Shown here in pieces: positions 10,601 through 21,363 of a DNA stretch of 64,000 bases (positions are counted from its first letter, which is position 1; every line of letters starts with the position of its first letter). Source of the stretch: Datisca glomerata (taxonomy: Eukaryota; Streptophyta; Magnoliopsida; Cucurbitales; Datiscaceae). The stretch spans positions 358,117 to 422,116 of the forward strand of contig QANY01013727.1 of the NCBI GenBank assembly GCA_003255025.1, in the 5' to 3' direction. Below the pieces are notes generated by a model, which saw nothing but the letters and a program-made list of their open reading frames with translations, did no database searches and was not told the origin of the DNA. The position numbers and the translations under genes are program-made.

Positions 10601-12480
10601 TGTAGTTCGACTTCTACATACTCAAAAATGTAGTGAATGGCTCTACTGATTGAATGAAATTGAGTACTTTTGGACTTTCACTTTGCGCAATATCCTTTCT
10701 CGTGCACAAATTCACTTTCATTGTTATTATTGTTATTATTTATTCTTCTTCATTAGCAAAATCTACCATCTCATTGTCTTATTATTTTTTTATTAAGAAA
10801 ATTTTTCAAAGATAGCCTATCAACTCCGACAGCCTTATCTAACGCGAGCTCAAGTTAGGGTCATGGACAAGCAAGAAAGGGAGCAATCACGAGAGGAAAT
10901 GAAAGAAGAAATTAGAGAGTTGAAAGAGCAAATGGCAAGAGTCCTGGAACTCCTCGCCGTGAGTAATGGAAAAGCTTGTCTTGAAAATCCGCAAGGGGCT
11001 CAATCATCACAAAATCAACTGCCAAACGATACTCCACCTTACCCTCCTGGGTTCACTCCAACCTATCAACATCATCAGACCGACCACTTTCAGCATGCTT
11101 CACCACCAGTATATATCTAGTACTATCCATTTTCAAGTGTCCAGGAAATGATGCAGACAGGGAAAAGTGGTTACAACCCATCCACAATGGCACCTGGCCA
11201 CAACTAAGCTTTCACCCTACAAGGCGAATTTGCTAATAAGCCAATCATCATACCCGATGTTGATGACCCAAAGGGGCAGAGGCTTGTTACTAAACCAAGC
11301 GAAGACCCGCTGTCAAAAGATAAACTGGACTTTTTAGAGGAAAGATTGCGCTCCATTGAAGGGTCAGATGTATATGGTACCATTGATGCCACCAAATTAT
11401 GTTTGGTCCTAGATGTTACCATGCCACACAAATTCAAACTACCTGAGTTTGAAAAATATGATGTTAGTACATGTCCGAGAAGCCACCTTATTATGTACAA
11501 CAGAAAGATGACTGTTTGTGCAAATAATGATAAGCTGCTTATTCATTTCTTTCAAGATAGCTTGACAGAGGCTGCATCTCACTGGTATGTCTAATTTGGA
11601 TAACCAACTTATTCGGAGGTGGAATGATTTAGCTGATACTTTCTTAAGATAATACAAGTACAACATAGATATGGCTCCTGATCATCTGGATATACAAAGG
11701 TTGGAGGAAAAGCCTACTGAACGCTTTAAAGAATATGCACAAAGGTAGAGGGAATTAGCTGCTCAAGTACACCCCCCCCCCCCCCCCCCNNNNNNNNNNN
11801 NNNNNNNNNNNNATTGTGAGAAAATGAGATGGCTACAGTGTTTATCAACATCTTGAGATCTCCATTCTATGATAGGATGATTGGAAATGCTTCAAACAAC
11901 TTCTCTGACATTATAGTGATTGGTGAAAGGATTGTATATAGGGTAAAGAATGGAAGAATTTTGGAAGACGTATCTGATACATCACCCGTAAAAAAGGGGC
12001 CGCCGTTGAAGTGGAAAGAAGGGGATGTACAAACAATCAATTTTGGGTACCCATCACAAGCTGCAAACGCGAGGCTGGGATTTCCAAAGTATAGTGAAAG
12101 CCCCAAATCTGTGACATCATATGTGGCAAGTACCTCACAAATTTCTTATAATTATCACTCTTAACAATCAGCATTTCAAAACAACCCAAGACCCGGTTTC
12201 AGACCACCGACTCACCAGTAAAATGTTGGTCAGGCTGATCAGCCTCTGAGGGAAAATAGAAATAATCAACGTTTTGTCCAATATGATCCAATCCCCATGT
12301 CATATACAGAAATCTTATCTCAATTGATACGGAATAATCAATTGGTGCCAATTCGTTATGAACCTCTACAACCACCATACCCAAGGTGGTATGATCCGAC
12401 TGCTCGCTGTGATTATCATGCTGAGGCAGTGGGACATTCGACTGAGAATTGCATGACATTAAAAGGCTAATGGAAATCCA
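10601..12480 (+). pseudogene. gag of plus-strand gypsy element, broken
   Basis: ATG at 10863 opens a Glu/Lys-rich helix (EQSREEMKEEIRELKEQ) and a Pro/Gln-rich stretch to a stop at 11118-11120. The main gag follows in pieces: 11346-11594 (VTMPHKFKLPEFEKYD, LIHFFQDSLTEAASHW) and 11829-12164 (RSPFYDRMIGNASNNFSD, KNGRILEDVSDTS), then a zinc-knuckle relic near 12400-12460 (GHSTENC). Stops at about 11592, 11650 and 11747 and an assembly gap interrupt it. It is orthologous to the minus-strand gag at 4204-5704 and lacks the long ORF1 upstream. Confidence 0.9.
11771..11812. other. Poly-C run and 23-N sequencing gap
   Basis: Nineteen C follow an A and then 23 N. In the homologous minus-strand gag the same place is a six-C run inside codons for HPPLS, and homology resumes at once on the far side of the gap (ATTGTGAGAAAATGAGATGGCT). 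The gap therefore looks like a homopolymer sequencing failure with little or no real sequence missing. Confidence 0.85.
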
Positions 12481-13540
12481 AATATCAATTCCAACCATAT
12501 ACCAAATCATGGGAATCCTACCGTAAATGCAATTGAGGAATATTTTTCATATGGAAAGAGGGACGTGGAAGATGTGAGCACGTCAATGGAAACATTTTTC
12601 CATCTTCTTTCTAGAGCAGGGTACACCTACCCAACACGCTCAAAGGATGAGGGCGTTTCTAGGAAGCATATGCATGACTTCGATTTTTTGTTTCATAAGA
12701 ATGTGACGGGGCATACGATTGAGGAATGTGCTGATTTTAAAATTGAAGTGCAAAAGTTATTGGATGTAAAGATACTTACAATATGTCATAAAGGAGAAAG
12801 GGAATATCCGGAAGATGACTCTTTAGTCCTCATGATAACTAAAGAATCATCTGAAGTTAATGTTGAAATGTCGTCCTATATCCCAAAACCTCTCACAAAC
12901 ATTACGAGGAAAAGTCAACTCACACCACTACGTCTTATGCTCCGATGCCTATCACCATCCAAATACCGTGTGCGTTTGCTTACAATGATTCAAGAGCAGT
13001 ACCATGGACGTACGAATATAAGGTCATTACAAGCGGTAACGATAAAACTCAAGAGCTAAATCCATCTGACCTCGATCTCCCCATAACTAATATTTCAGGA
13101 GTAGGTGGGATGATGAGGAGTGGCAGATGCTACAAGCCAGAAGTTTTGAAAACGGATAAAAGTAATGAGTTTGAAAGGCAAAGGAAAGGGAAAGCCAAAG
13201 AAGGTGACAATGGTCTTGAATTCTAAGGAGAAATGCAGGGCGGCCAAGTGATAGACCTAGATATAATAAGAGGTACGAAGAAAGAAAGAGCAGTGTCTAA
13301 AAAAGAAGTATGTGAATTTTTTAAGCTCATCAAGCAAAGCGAGTATAAGGTGATAGAACAACTTAATCGCTTACATGCTCGGATATCTTTACTGTCGCTC
13401 TTTCTGAATTTTGAACCACTTCGCCAAGCATTATTGAAGGTTTTGAATCAAGCATATGTCTGTCATGACATTACGATGGAAAAGTTGAGTGGAATTGTGG
13501 AAAATATTACCGCACCAAATTTTATCTTTCATAGATGATG
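12481..13540 (+). pseudogene. gag-protease linker region of Ogre-like element
   Basis: Readable pieces are 12565-13059, 12945-13226 and 13233-13538. They contain ITIQIPCAFAYNDSRAVPWTY, TNISGVGGMMRSGRCYKPE, EFFKLIKQSEYKVIEQLNR and LLKVLNQAYVCHDITMEKL, conserved landmarks of the region leading into the aspartic protease in Tat-lineage polyproteins. The frame shifts at about 12945 and 13230. The catalytic protease motif that should follow is absent: after DDEISVDGTGH (about 13536-13570) sequence passes directly into 3' non-coding DNA. It was presumably part of one polyprotein with gag. Confidence 0.85.
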
Positions 13541-14114
13541 AAATCTCTGTCGATGGTACTGGACACACCAGAGCGGGAATCTGAAAAGTCATCACGAGAA
13601 ATTTGGTATGCACATAACGAAAGCTAAAGCATGATTGGTGGATTGCAATTAAAGTACAGAAAAGAAGCAAAATGGGGAGAAATTGTCCACTTTTTCTTCA
13701 TCATCGACGTGAAGCTGAATACTGGGGCACAAACAAATGAATAAGGATGCATCATTTTCTTGAATGTATGCTCGATACTTCATTACGATTCTATGACCTT
13801 AGGCCAAGTGATTGATTTGAAGGGTGAAGGATATGACAACATTAGTCAACTTTAAAAAAAAATCATCAAATAATTTTCTCACAAATGTTTTCAATCATGC
13901 ATAGCATGCATGCACTCAAAACCACTACTTTGCATTTATATTCAATATTTACAATGCATAGACATGCATCATATTGATCTGTTTTGATGCAGTTCAAGTT
14001 CATAAATCATTTAAAAATCTTCTTTCGAAATCCATACATGACTTTCAAACATTTAGAGCATGCATTAGTCTAGCTCTTGCACCATATGAAACTTGTAAAT
14101 ATCAGATCAAATAT
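13541..14114 (+). other. Deletion junction and 3' non-coding region of plus-strand element
   Basis: Between about 13565 and 13590 coding sequence ends and sequence homologous to the 3' tail of the minus-strand element (inverted 240-720) begins. Protease, RT, both RNase H domains and integrase, more than 3 kb, are missing. Shared landmarks include TACTGGGGC, AATAAGGATG and the CATGCATGCA-rich stretch near 13905. Confidence 0.8.
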
Positions 14115-14640
14115 CATTTCAACATTTTTAGTTAAATCGAACCTGAATCAAGTCGTGGTCAAAGTCTGCGTCTATCCAGGTTCATCTCCTTTCAAATATC
14201 TCGATTAAATCGAATCCGACTTTGTCGTGGTCGAAACCCGGTGTCAGCGCTGGGTCCATTTAAATTAATATGGTTAAATCGAACCCGCATTGACTCGAGG
14301 TCGAAGCCTGCGTCTATCCAGGTCCATACCCTTCCTTTATCTGTGGTTAAATCGAACCCGCATCGAGTCGAGGTCGAAACCTACCTATATTCAGGTCTAC
14401 GTTGTTTCTTTATCTTTGGTTAAATCGAACCCGACTTTGTCGCGGTCGAAGCCCGGTGTCAGCGCCTGATCCGTTTCAATTAATATGGTTAAATCAAACT
14501 TGCATCGAGTCGAGTTCGAAGCCTGCGTCTATCCAGGTCCGCATCCTTTCTTTATCTTAGGTTAAATCGAACCCGAATTGAGTCGAGGTCGAAGCCCGTG
14601 TCTATCAAGGTCCATTTCATAAGTTCCATCATTTCATAAA
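14115..14640 (+). repeat. Tandem repeat array 1 with higher-order structure
   Basis: About seven units of 69-74 bp, each beginning TTAAATCGAACC, at about 14131, 14204, 14273, 14345, 14418, 14487 and 14561. Three subtypes recur: A with CTGCGTCTATCCAGGTCC, B with CCCGGTGTCAGCGC followed by AATTAATATGG, and C with CCTATATTCAGGTC. The order is A-B-A-C-B-A-D, consistent with a B-A-C trimer of about 215 bp. It lies between the coding remnant and a polypurine tract, as expected for this element family. Confidence 0.92.
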
Positions 14641-14744
14641 ACTCGAATAAGTCGAGGTTTCTACTTCCTTTATCTATATAGTTTTTTCTCGATCAAAATA
14701 CTTATCTACACCTTTGTACACCTTATAATTTTAGAAACGTGAAC

Positions 14745-14755
14745 AAAAGGGGTAG
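14745..14755 (+). other. Polypurine tract before first LTR copy
   Basis: AAAAGGGGTAG lies one base before the LTR start TATAGATACCG. It primes plus-strand DNA synthesis in LTR elements. A matching tract (AAAATGGGGTAA, 16602-16613) precedes the second LTR copy. Confidence 0.75.
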
Positions 14756-14756
14756 C

Positions 14757-15558
14757 TATAGATACCGTATTTTGTCCGGTCCAATACTTTAAAAATATAA
14801 ATTTGATTTTTTCGCCCACATACTAGTCTAAGACTATGTGTATGATTTGAAAAATAGCTCAATGCCTACAAAATAAGAAAATTTGTCCAAGGACTAAAAA
14901 TAAAAAAAAAGGAACAAAAGACTAAAATTAAAAAAGTGAAACCCTAAGTTTGTCTATAAATAGAGTGGAGGCCTTCACTTGAAAGGAGAGATTGGGGAGA
15001 GTGAGGAAGAGAAGAGATTTTAGAGAGAGAAAGATAGGTTTTGAGAAAATAGTGAAAAGGAGAAAGAATGTGAGTTTTCATTTCTATTCATCTTCCATCT
15101 TCTCATTTTCTTTTTATTAAGGTAGTTCAAATATCTTACATTTTAGCTTACAATATATTTTATTCATTCTAATTAATTATCTTTCTTTTTCATACTCATG
15201 TATTTGATATTTCTTTGTTTCGTTTTTCATATATAGGTTTGTTTGCTCATTCTTTATCATTTCTCCTACTTTTAATCTTAAGTTTTGTTTCCATATATTG
15301 TTTATCTCTCTACAAATTTGATGATGAGATTTTTTTTCTCATAAGCTCAATCAATGAGAATGAGGATAAAATTTTGAGGGGTGTAAAATTAACTCAATGT
15401 GAATCAACCAGTTAACGGGTTGAAAGTGTACATTTGATGAAAAGATCTCCTATGATAATTTCTCATGCATAAAAATGCATAAAGTAGAGAGTAAAACCTC
15501 TATACAAGATTATACAAATATTTTAAGCTTTGATTTTTTTTTGTTCTTACAAATCTTT
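14757..15558 (+). repeat. Truncated gypsy LTR (first copy)
   Basis: Begins TATAGATACCGTATTTTGTC (the TG terminus mutated to TA) and matches about the first 0.8 kb of the solo LTR at 33617. The TATA box CTATAAATAG is at 14954-14963, followed by a purine-rich GAGAGA leader. It retains about 245 bp (near 15226-15470) deleted from the copy at 16615. It ends abruptly at about 15558, where tandem repeats begin again, so the 3' 1.3 kb or more is missing. Confidence 0.9.
14954..14963 (+). promoter_or_regulatory. LTR TATA box
   Basis: CTATAAATAG sits at the same place in all three plus-oriented LTR copies (also 16809-16818; CTATAAATA at 33816-33824), followed by a shared GAGAGA-rich leader. It is the likely core promoter of the gypsy family. 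Confidence 0.7.
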
Positions 15559-16480
15559 AGTTAAATCGAACCTGAATCGAGTTGAGGTCAAAGCCTGCGT
15601 CTAACCAGATCCATTTCCTTTCAAATATCTCGATTAAATAGAACCCAACTTTGTCGTGGTCGAAGATCAGTGTCAGCGCCTGGTCCATTTCAATTAATAT
15701 AGTTAAATCAAACCTGAATCGAGTCGAGGTCAAAGCATGCATCTATCCAAGTCCATTTCCTTTTAAATATCACGGTTAAATCAAACCCGACTTTGTCGTG
15801 ATCGATGCCCGATGTTAGCGCTTGATCCATTTCAATTAATATGGTTAAATTGAACCTGCATCGACTCAAGGTCGAAGCCTGCGTCTATCCAGGTCCACGC
15901 CCTTCCTTTATCTATGGTTAAATCAAACCCGCATCGAGTCAATGTCGAAGCCTGCCTATATTCAGGTCCACGTCACTTTTTTTTATCTTTGGTTAAATCG
16001 AACCTAACTTTGTCGCGATCGAAGCCCGGTGTCAGCGCCCGGTCCATTTCAATTAATATGGTTAAATCGAACCCGCATCGACTCGAGGTCAAAGACTGCC
16101 TCTATCCAGGTCCACGTCCTTACTTTATCTATGGTTAAATCGAACCTGAATCGAGTCGAGGTCGAAGCCTTCCTATATTCAGGTCCACGTCGTTTCTTTA
16201 TCTTTGGTTAAATTGAATCTGACTTTGTCGCGGTCGAAGCTCGGTCTCAGCGCTTGGTCCGTTTCAATTAATATGATTAAATCAAACCCGCATCGAGTCG
16301 AGGTCGAAGCCTGCGTCTATCCAGGCCCGTGTCCTTTCTTTATCTTAGTTTAAATCGAACCTGACTTTCTCGCGGTCGAAGCCCGGTGTCAGCGATTGGT
16401 CAGTTTCAATTTATAGGGTTAAATCGAACCTGAATTGAGTCGAGGTCGAAACCTGTGTCTATCCAGGTCCATTTCATATG
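15559..16480 (+). repeat. Tandem repeat array 2 with higher-order structure
   Basis: About thirteen units of 69-74 bp of the same A, B and C subtypes as array 1. From about 15773 the order reads B-A-C-B-A-C-B-A, a clear trimeric higher-order repeat of about 215 bp. The array is directly joined to the truncated LTR on its left and is followed by a polypurine tract and the long LTR on its right. Confidence 0.92.
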
Positions 16481-16601
16481 TTCCATCATTTCATAGAACC
16501 CGAATAAGTCGAGGTTTCTATTTCCTTTATCTATATAATTTTTTCTCGATCAAAATATTTATCTACACCTTTGTACTCCTTCTAAGTTTAGAAGCGTGAA
16601 C

Positions 16602-16613
16602 AAAATGGGGTAA
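16602..16613 (+). other. Polypurine tract before 3' LTR
   Basis: AAAATGGGGTAA ends one base before the LTR start TGTAGATACC at 16615. It is the expected plus-strand priming site and identifies the following LTR as the 3' LTR of a plus-strand element. Confidence 0.8.
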
Positions 16614-16614
16614 C

Positions 16615-18691
16615 TGTAGATACCGTATTTTATCCGGTCCAATACTTTAAAAATACAAATTTTATTTTTTTGCTCATATACTAGTTTAAGACTGTGTATG
16701 ATTTGAAAAATAGCTCAATGCCTAGAAAATAAGAAAATTTGTCCAATGACTAAAAATAAAAAAAGGAACAAAAGGACTAAATTTAAAAAAGTGAAGCCCT
16801 AAGTTTGTCTATAAATAGAGGGGATATCTTCACTTGAAATGGGAGATTTGGGAGAGTGAGGAAGAGAAGAGATTTTAGAGAGAGAAAGAGAGGTTTTGAG
16901 AAAATAGTGAAAAGGAGAAAGAATGAGAGTTTTCATTTTTATTCATCTTCCATCTTCTAATTTTTTTTATTAAGGTAGTTCAAATCTCTTATATTTTAGC
17001 TTACAATATATTTTGTTCATTATAATTAATCATCTCTCTTTTATATATTTATGTATTTAATATTTTTTTGTTTCATTTTTTATATATAAAAATGCATAAA
17101 ATAGAGAATAAAACTCTATACAAGATTATGCAAATATTTAAGCTTTGATTTTTTTATGTTCTTACAAGTCTTTTTTTTTTAATTTTTGACATCATTTTTT
17201 GTGACACATGTTTGAACTAGTTACCATCTATGATCATTCCTAACAATGAAGGACGAAAGAAAAAATGGTAATTAGTGAACTAAGTGGTCCAAAATAAAAA
17301 AATGGTATATTTATTTACCAAACAAAAATTATTTTATTTTGAAAATTTTATGGATTTTCTTTAGTGACACTTGTTTAAACTAGTTATCATCCATGATCAT
17401 TCCTAGCAATGAAGGAAGAAAGGAAAAATGGTAATTAGTGAACTAAATAATCTAAATAAAAAATAGTATATTTATATCCTAACAAAATTATTTATTTATT
17501 TTTAATGACACTTGTTTAAATTAGTTACCATTCATGATCATTCTTTCGTTATATTGATTAGCATTGGGTGAAAAAACAAAAAATGTTAATTAATAGACCA
17601 TGTAGTAAAAAAAGCACGCTCATGCTAATTATGTATGAAATTAAGCTTTTTTCTCATAGATTAATTTGTTTTACACATAAAATATTTATTATTAATTTAT
17701 TCACCAAACAATTATATATATACATATATATAAAAAATGAAATTGAAAAAAAATAGAGGGTGATGTCATACTCTGTCACTTAACAGAGGGTGATGTCACC
17801 CTCTGTAAAAAAAATTTCTTTTTATTTGAATTTTTATTTTTTTTGTTTTTTTGTTGTTTACATTTTATTTTTGTTTTTTTATGTTTGTTATTTTTCTATT
17901 TTTTTCAGTATATATTATTTATTTGATTTAATTAATTTTTATATAAATTTTTAATTATTTCACGTTTTGTTTCATTATTTTCATTCCTACATATTCTTTT
18001 TTAAAATTTATCATACATATTCATCATCTCTAACATTCCTTTCCATTTTTTATAGTTGTTATCTCTTCTTATTTATTTATGTATTATTGTCATATGTCAC
18101 GGTTGTATGTGATTATTATTTTATTTATTTATCATCAGAATTGACGCTCGTAAATTAAAACCATAATAATTTGATGTAAATTTTGTAAATTTCTTTATTT
18201 AGTTTCACTAAAAAAAATCTAATGACGGACTTTAGATTTTTTAGGATACCAAATTTCTCAAACTACCAAGGTGGGGAGTTATTTTTAGGATACCAAGAGT
18301 AACTCCAATAATGTTTTGATTAAAAAAATAATTTTTAATGGTCTTTATACCACGCGTTGAAGGTAATTTATTTGCTCATTTTTATGATGCAAAATGTACC
18401 AAATTGGACATTCAAAATTAAATTTTTATAACATTATTTAAAAAAAATTTGATAGTATTTGATTAAATTTGATGACCATTTTTCATAATGGGCGGTATGG
18501 GGTGTTAATACATTCCCTACACGCAAATGACTCCCGAATAAATTTTAAATTTCACAGACCAAAAAATTTGATTTTAAATTTGGGTGACCAATCACGCTCT
18601 AAAATTATTGGTGGCGACTCCGAATTTATATTTTTATTTTTCAAAAAATGATTTTTCAATCGTCGCTCCACGTCGCATGCATGTTGCGACA
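16615..18691 (+). repeat. 3' LTR of plus-strand gypsy element
   Basis: 2077 bp from TGTAGATACCGTATTTTATC to ATGCATGTTGCGACA, with TG..CA ends. Homologous along its length to the solo LTR at 33617-35763 and, inverted, to 8738-9480. TATA box CTATAAATAG at 16809-16818. It lacks about 245 bp present in the other plus copies; the break lies near 17085 at ATATATAAAAATGCAT. CCTTG follows at 18692 and would be the target duplication, but no 5' LTR is present for comparison. The adjoining DNA is LINE sequence, so the element seems to have inserted into a LINE. Confidence 0.92.
17784..17805. other. Palindrome in LTR centre
   Basis: CAGAGGGTGA-TG-TCACCCTCTG, perfect 10-bp arms. A partly matching copy lies just upstream (AGAGGGTGATGTCATACTCT). 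The equivalent site in the solo LTR (34859-34879) has AGAGGGTGA-TTT-TCACCCTCT. Confidence 0.8.
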
Positions 18692-19720
18692 CCTTGCCAA
18701 ATGCTTCTCCGAGACCTAGAGGCTGCCTTAGGAGTAGGAGTATGAAGGAAATCTGAATTAGGGAAATAGATACTTTTGAGCAGTCTACCACATAGACAGT
18801 CTGGGTTCTTGGATAAAAGCCAAGCTTGCTTTGCTAATAAAGCTAAATTGAAATATTCCATATCTTTGAAGCCTAAACCACCTTGATCTTTGTGAGAAAA
18901 GAATTTCTGCATAACGAACCATCTCAAACCTTGGTTCATACCATCTTTACTCCACCAAAACCTTAACATTGCATCCTTAATGTTCTTGCACACTTTCTTG
19001 GGGAGCATGAAGATGCTCATAGCGAAACTAGGAATGGCTTGAACAACTTATTTAAGAAGGATCTATTTGCCTCCATGAGAGAGGACATTGGATTTCCAAA
19101 GAGAGATCCTCTGATCAAGCTTTTCAGACAGTAAATTAAACATCTCTCTTTTAGATTGACCCCAATTTATTGGTAAACCAAAGTAGTTACCAATATTGCT
19201 TGAGACTGGAATACTCAGGATATTGGCAAGATCATTTTGCAGATTCACAGGAACATTTTCACTTAAGCAGGTGCAAATTTTGGAAGTGCTAATCAATTGA
19301 CTAGAAGCATTGCAATATCTCTTAATACAGTTGTTGAGAATAGTGCAAGAATTTATATCAGCTTGACAATAAAAACACATTGTCATAAGCAAAAAATAGG
19401 TGAGTAATAGGGGGAGAAATTCTTTTGATTCTAACAGCCTTGATGTTATTAAGCTCAACTTGATGTTATTGAGGGACAATTTGCAACCAGAATAAAAATG
19501 TACGGGGACAAAGGGTTTCCTTATCTTAGACCCCTACTAGGCATGACTTTGAAGCTTGGATTACCATTAATCTAGAAACGATACGTAGTAGACGTAACAC
19601 ACTTCATAACCAAGGAGGTAAATCTCTCACATAATCCCAACTTTATAAGAAGATTTTTAAGAAAGTTCCAATAAATTCGGTCATAGGCTTTGACCATGTC
19701 AGACTTTAATGTTAGAATAC
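18692..19720 (-). pseudogene. L1-type LINE ORF2 fragment, dead reverse transcriptase
   Basis: Reading right to left: an RT core start at about 19600-19720 (LTLKSDMVKAYDRIYWNFL, GLCERFTSLVMKCV), the palm and thumb at 19063-19479 (QADINSCTILNNCIKRYC, SNIGNYFGLPINWGQSKREM, RISLWKSNVLSHGGK), and the connection at 18634-19020 (LRFWWSKDGMNQGLRWF, KDQGGLGFKDMEYFNLALLAKQAW). The catalytic FADD motif reads FAYD (codon at 19385-19387, GAC-type to TAT), with frame breaks around it. Both ends are missing; the left end coincides with the gypsy LTR edge. LINE-coded RT copies its RNA at a nicked target. Confidence 0.9.
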
Positions 19721-20547
19721 CCTTTTTCTCTCTCCTTTTCTTTTTGATATGGAAGAACATCTTTTGAGTAGATGTGGTTGTACACAATTTTGATCGAACC
19801 ACGTAAAAATTTGATTGTGTTTGATCCTGTATTTTCATTTCTTCTTCCCTCGTTACAATAGACGGACTGCTCCGAGCCAACAACCCACCTTGTTGTATGT
19901 CATTCGGAATGGCTTGGGGAATAACTTCTCCCAAATGGGTACGTGTAGTGTTAAAAGGAGCTCTTAACAACGGGTTAATCTTGAATACAATCCCCGTACA
20001 GTACATGGATTGTACCCTAAAATATTTCCCAATAAGACACTTGTTAAACCGGTTTCCCATCCCAAGTTATGGGACGTGAAATGCTGAGAGTTCGCAGTAA
20101 CATATTAGGAAACTTCCTCCCTAGGAATACTTTTCCTCCTGGGCGTAATAAGCATTTTCTTAATTATTTAAAATGTGGGAAATATATGACATTTTGCAAT
20201 ACTTTCAAAACTAGAAAGGTGAACATGTGTTTAAGCCAAAAACCAAAAGAGATTAAAGATCTTGTAATGATGAAGAAATAATGTCCGTTCAGACAAAGGA
20301 TGCTAAACTTAAGATGAATGAGCATAAATGCATTGTTCAACAATGATTTATATAAGTAAAAAACTAGACAAGGGCCTCCATAACCAAGTAACACTTGGGA
20401 ATTACTCATTTGAATACAAGAAATAAATTCATTTTTAACTTTATCGAACAATGAGCATGTTATCGCCCATTGATATCAGTTGTCGTGACATTATAAATAG
20501 AACTTGTTCTCTGAATCTGTTGTAAGGAGCTTAAATCCATGGCATTC
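19721..20547. other. Unassigned stretch, possible old retroelement
   Basis: No gene recognised. 19790-19860 contains TTACGTGGTTCGATC on the minus strand followed by pyrimidine-rich sequence; similar words occur in leaders of some plant copia LTRs, but no partner LTR or protein was found. The stretch separates the LINE fragment from the kinase remnant. Confidence 0.4.
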
Positions 20548-20983
20548 TACCTTATAACAAAAGCATGTTGGTTTGGAGTAGGCACATTCACAATTTCACT
20601 ATTGAGCATTGAAATAATAGTAAACATATTAGGTCGGTCTTTAGCAGCTTCTTGCACACATAGAAGTCCCACGTGAATACATCTCAACACACTATTTTGT
20701 TCAATGGATCATATATTTCTCTCTCTATAAAAGCTGTAATTTCACCTTCAACCCACAATTTTCATGTCTGTGAATGATCAAGAAATGTGAAGACTTCATA
20801 TAAGATACGTAGTGAGAAAGCTAGAGACTTACAAGCACTAAAAGGCTTGATGATTCCTCTTCTTGATGAAATCCAGTGTTTCTTCTCCCACTAACAATTT
20901 CTAGTAAAAGAACCCCATAGCTGTAGACATCCGATTTTTCAGAAAACAGACCTTCCATTGCGTATTCAGGGGACATATAGCCA
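20548..20983 (-). pseudogene. Receptor-like kinase remnant, last two exons
   Basis: Two exons of a plant S-domain or cysteine-rich receptor kinase. Exon 20834-20983 (150 bp) encodes kinase subdomains [26 protein letters not shown] and [14 protein letters not shown], bordered by AG and GTAAGT. The final exon, 20548-20767, carries subdomain XI and tail (LRCIHVGLLCVQEAAKDRP, ISMLNSEIVNVPTPNQHAF). The Trp codon of the conserved WKLW near the exon start is TGA, and the exon shifts frame before CIHVGLL. No extracellular, transmembrane or catalytic-loop exons are found upstream. Such kinases sit in the plasma membrane and phosphorylate Ser/Thr; this copy cannot. Confidence 0.85.
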
Positions 20984-21363
20984 CTGAATTCAGCAGTAAA
21001 AACCATTATGTGAATTTATGGCAAGAAATCTGATGAGTAAAATTTGAAGAAAGAAGTAATAACTGCTGGGATCGGTAGGTTATAAAATTAATTAAAAAAA
21101 TAAATTTGAACCACGAACGGTTCGGGGGTGGAATATAAAAAAATAATTAACTCATTTAATCGAATCAAATAATTTAAAATAAATGACGTGTGATTATACA
21201 TATATGATATTAAATAAGAAGATAAAGTTAGAAACAAATTTTCAACTATACTTTGTATCGGAGAATTTCTTAACTGGCAGAATTTCTTCGAGCGTTCTTC
21301 ATGTTCTTCAAGCTTTGAGATATGAATCACGCACTTGAACTCCAAGAACGATTTGTGAATTTC
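20984..21363. other. No recognisable gene
   Basis: AT-rich, partly low complexity. The upstream exons expected for the kinase are absent. The right edge is the target-site TTC before the CACTA terminus. Confidence 0.6.

Noticed and set aside
12199..12510. 103-residue minus-strand frame
   Set aside because: Antisense shadow of the plus-strand gag tail.
14241..16211. Several 60-75-residue frames in the tandem arrays
   Set aside because: They recur because the 72-bp unit is near a multiple of three and lacks stops in one frame; no start context or family similarity. Not genes.
17784..17805. Possible microRNA or terminator hairpin
   Set aside because: The 22-bp dyad is too short for a plant miRNA precursor and is located inside an LTR; kept only as an LTR palindrome.
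20821..21006. Functional receptor kinase gene
   Set aside because: Only the last two exons exist, with a stop at the conserved Trp and a frameshift; no catalytic loop or membrane segment upstream.
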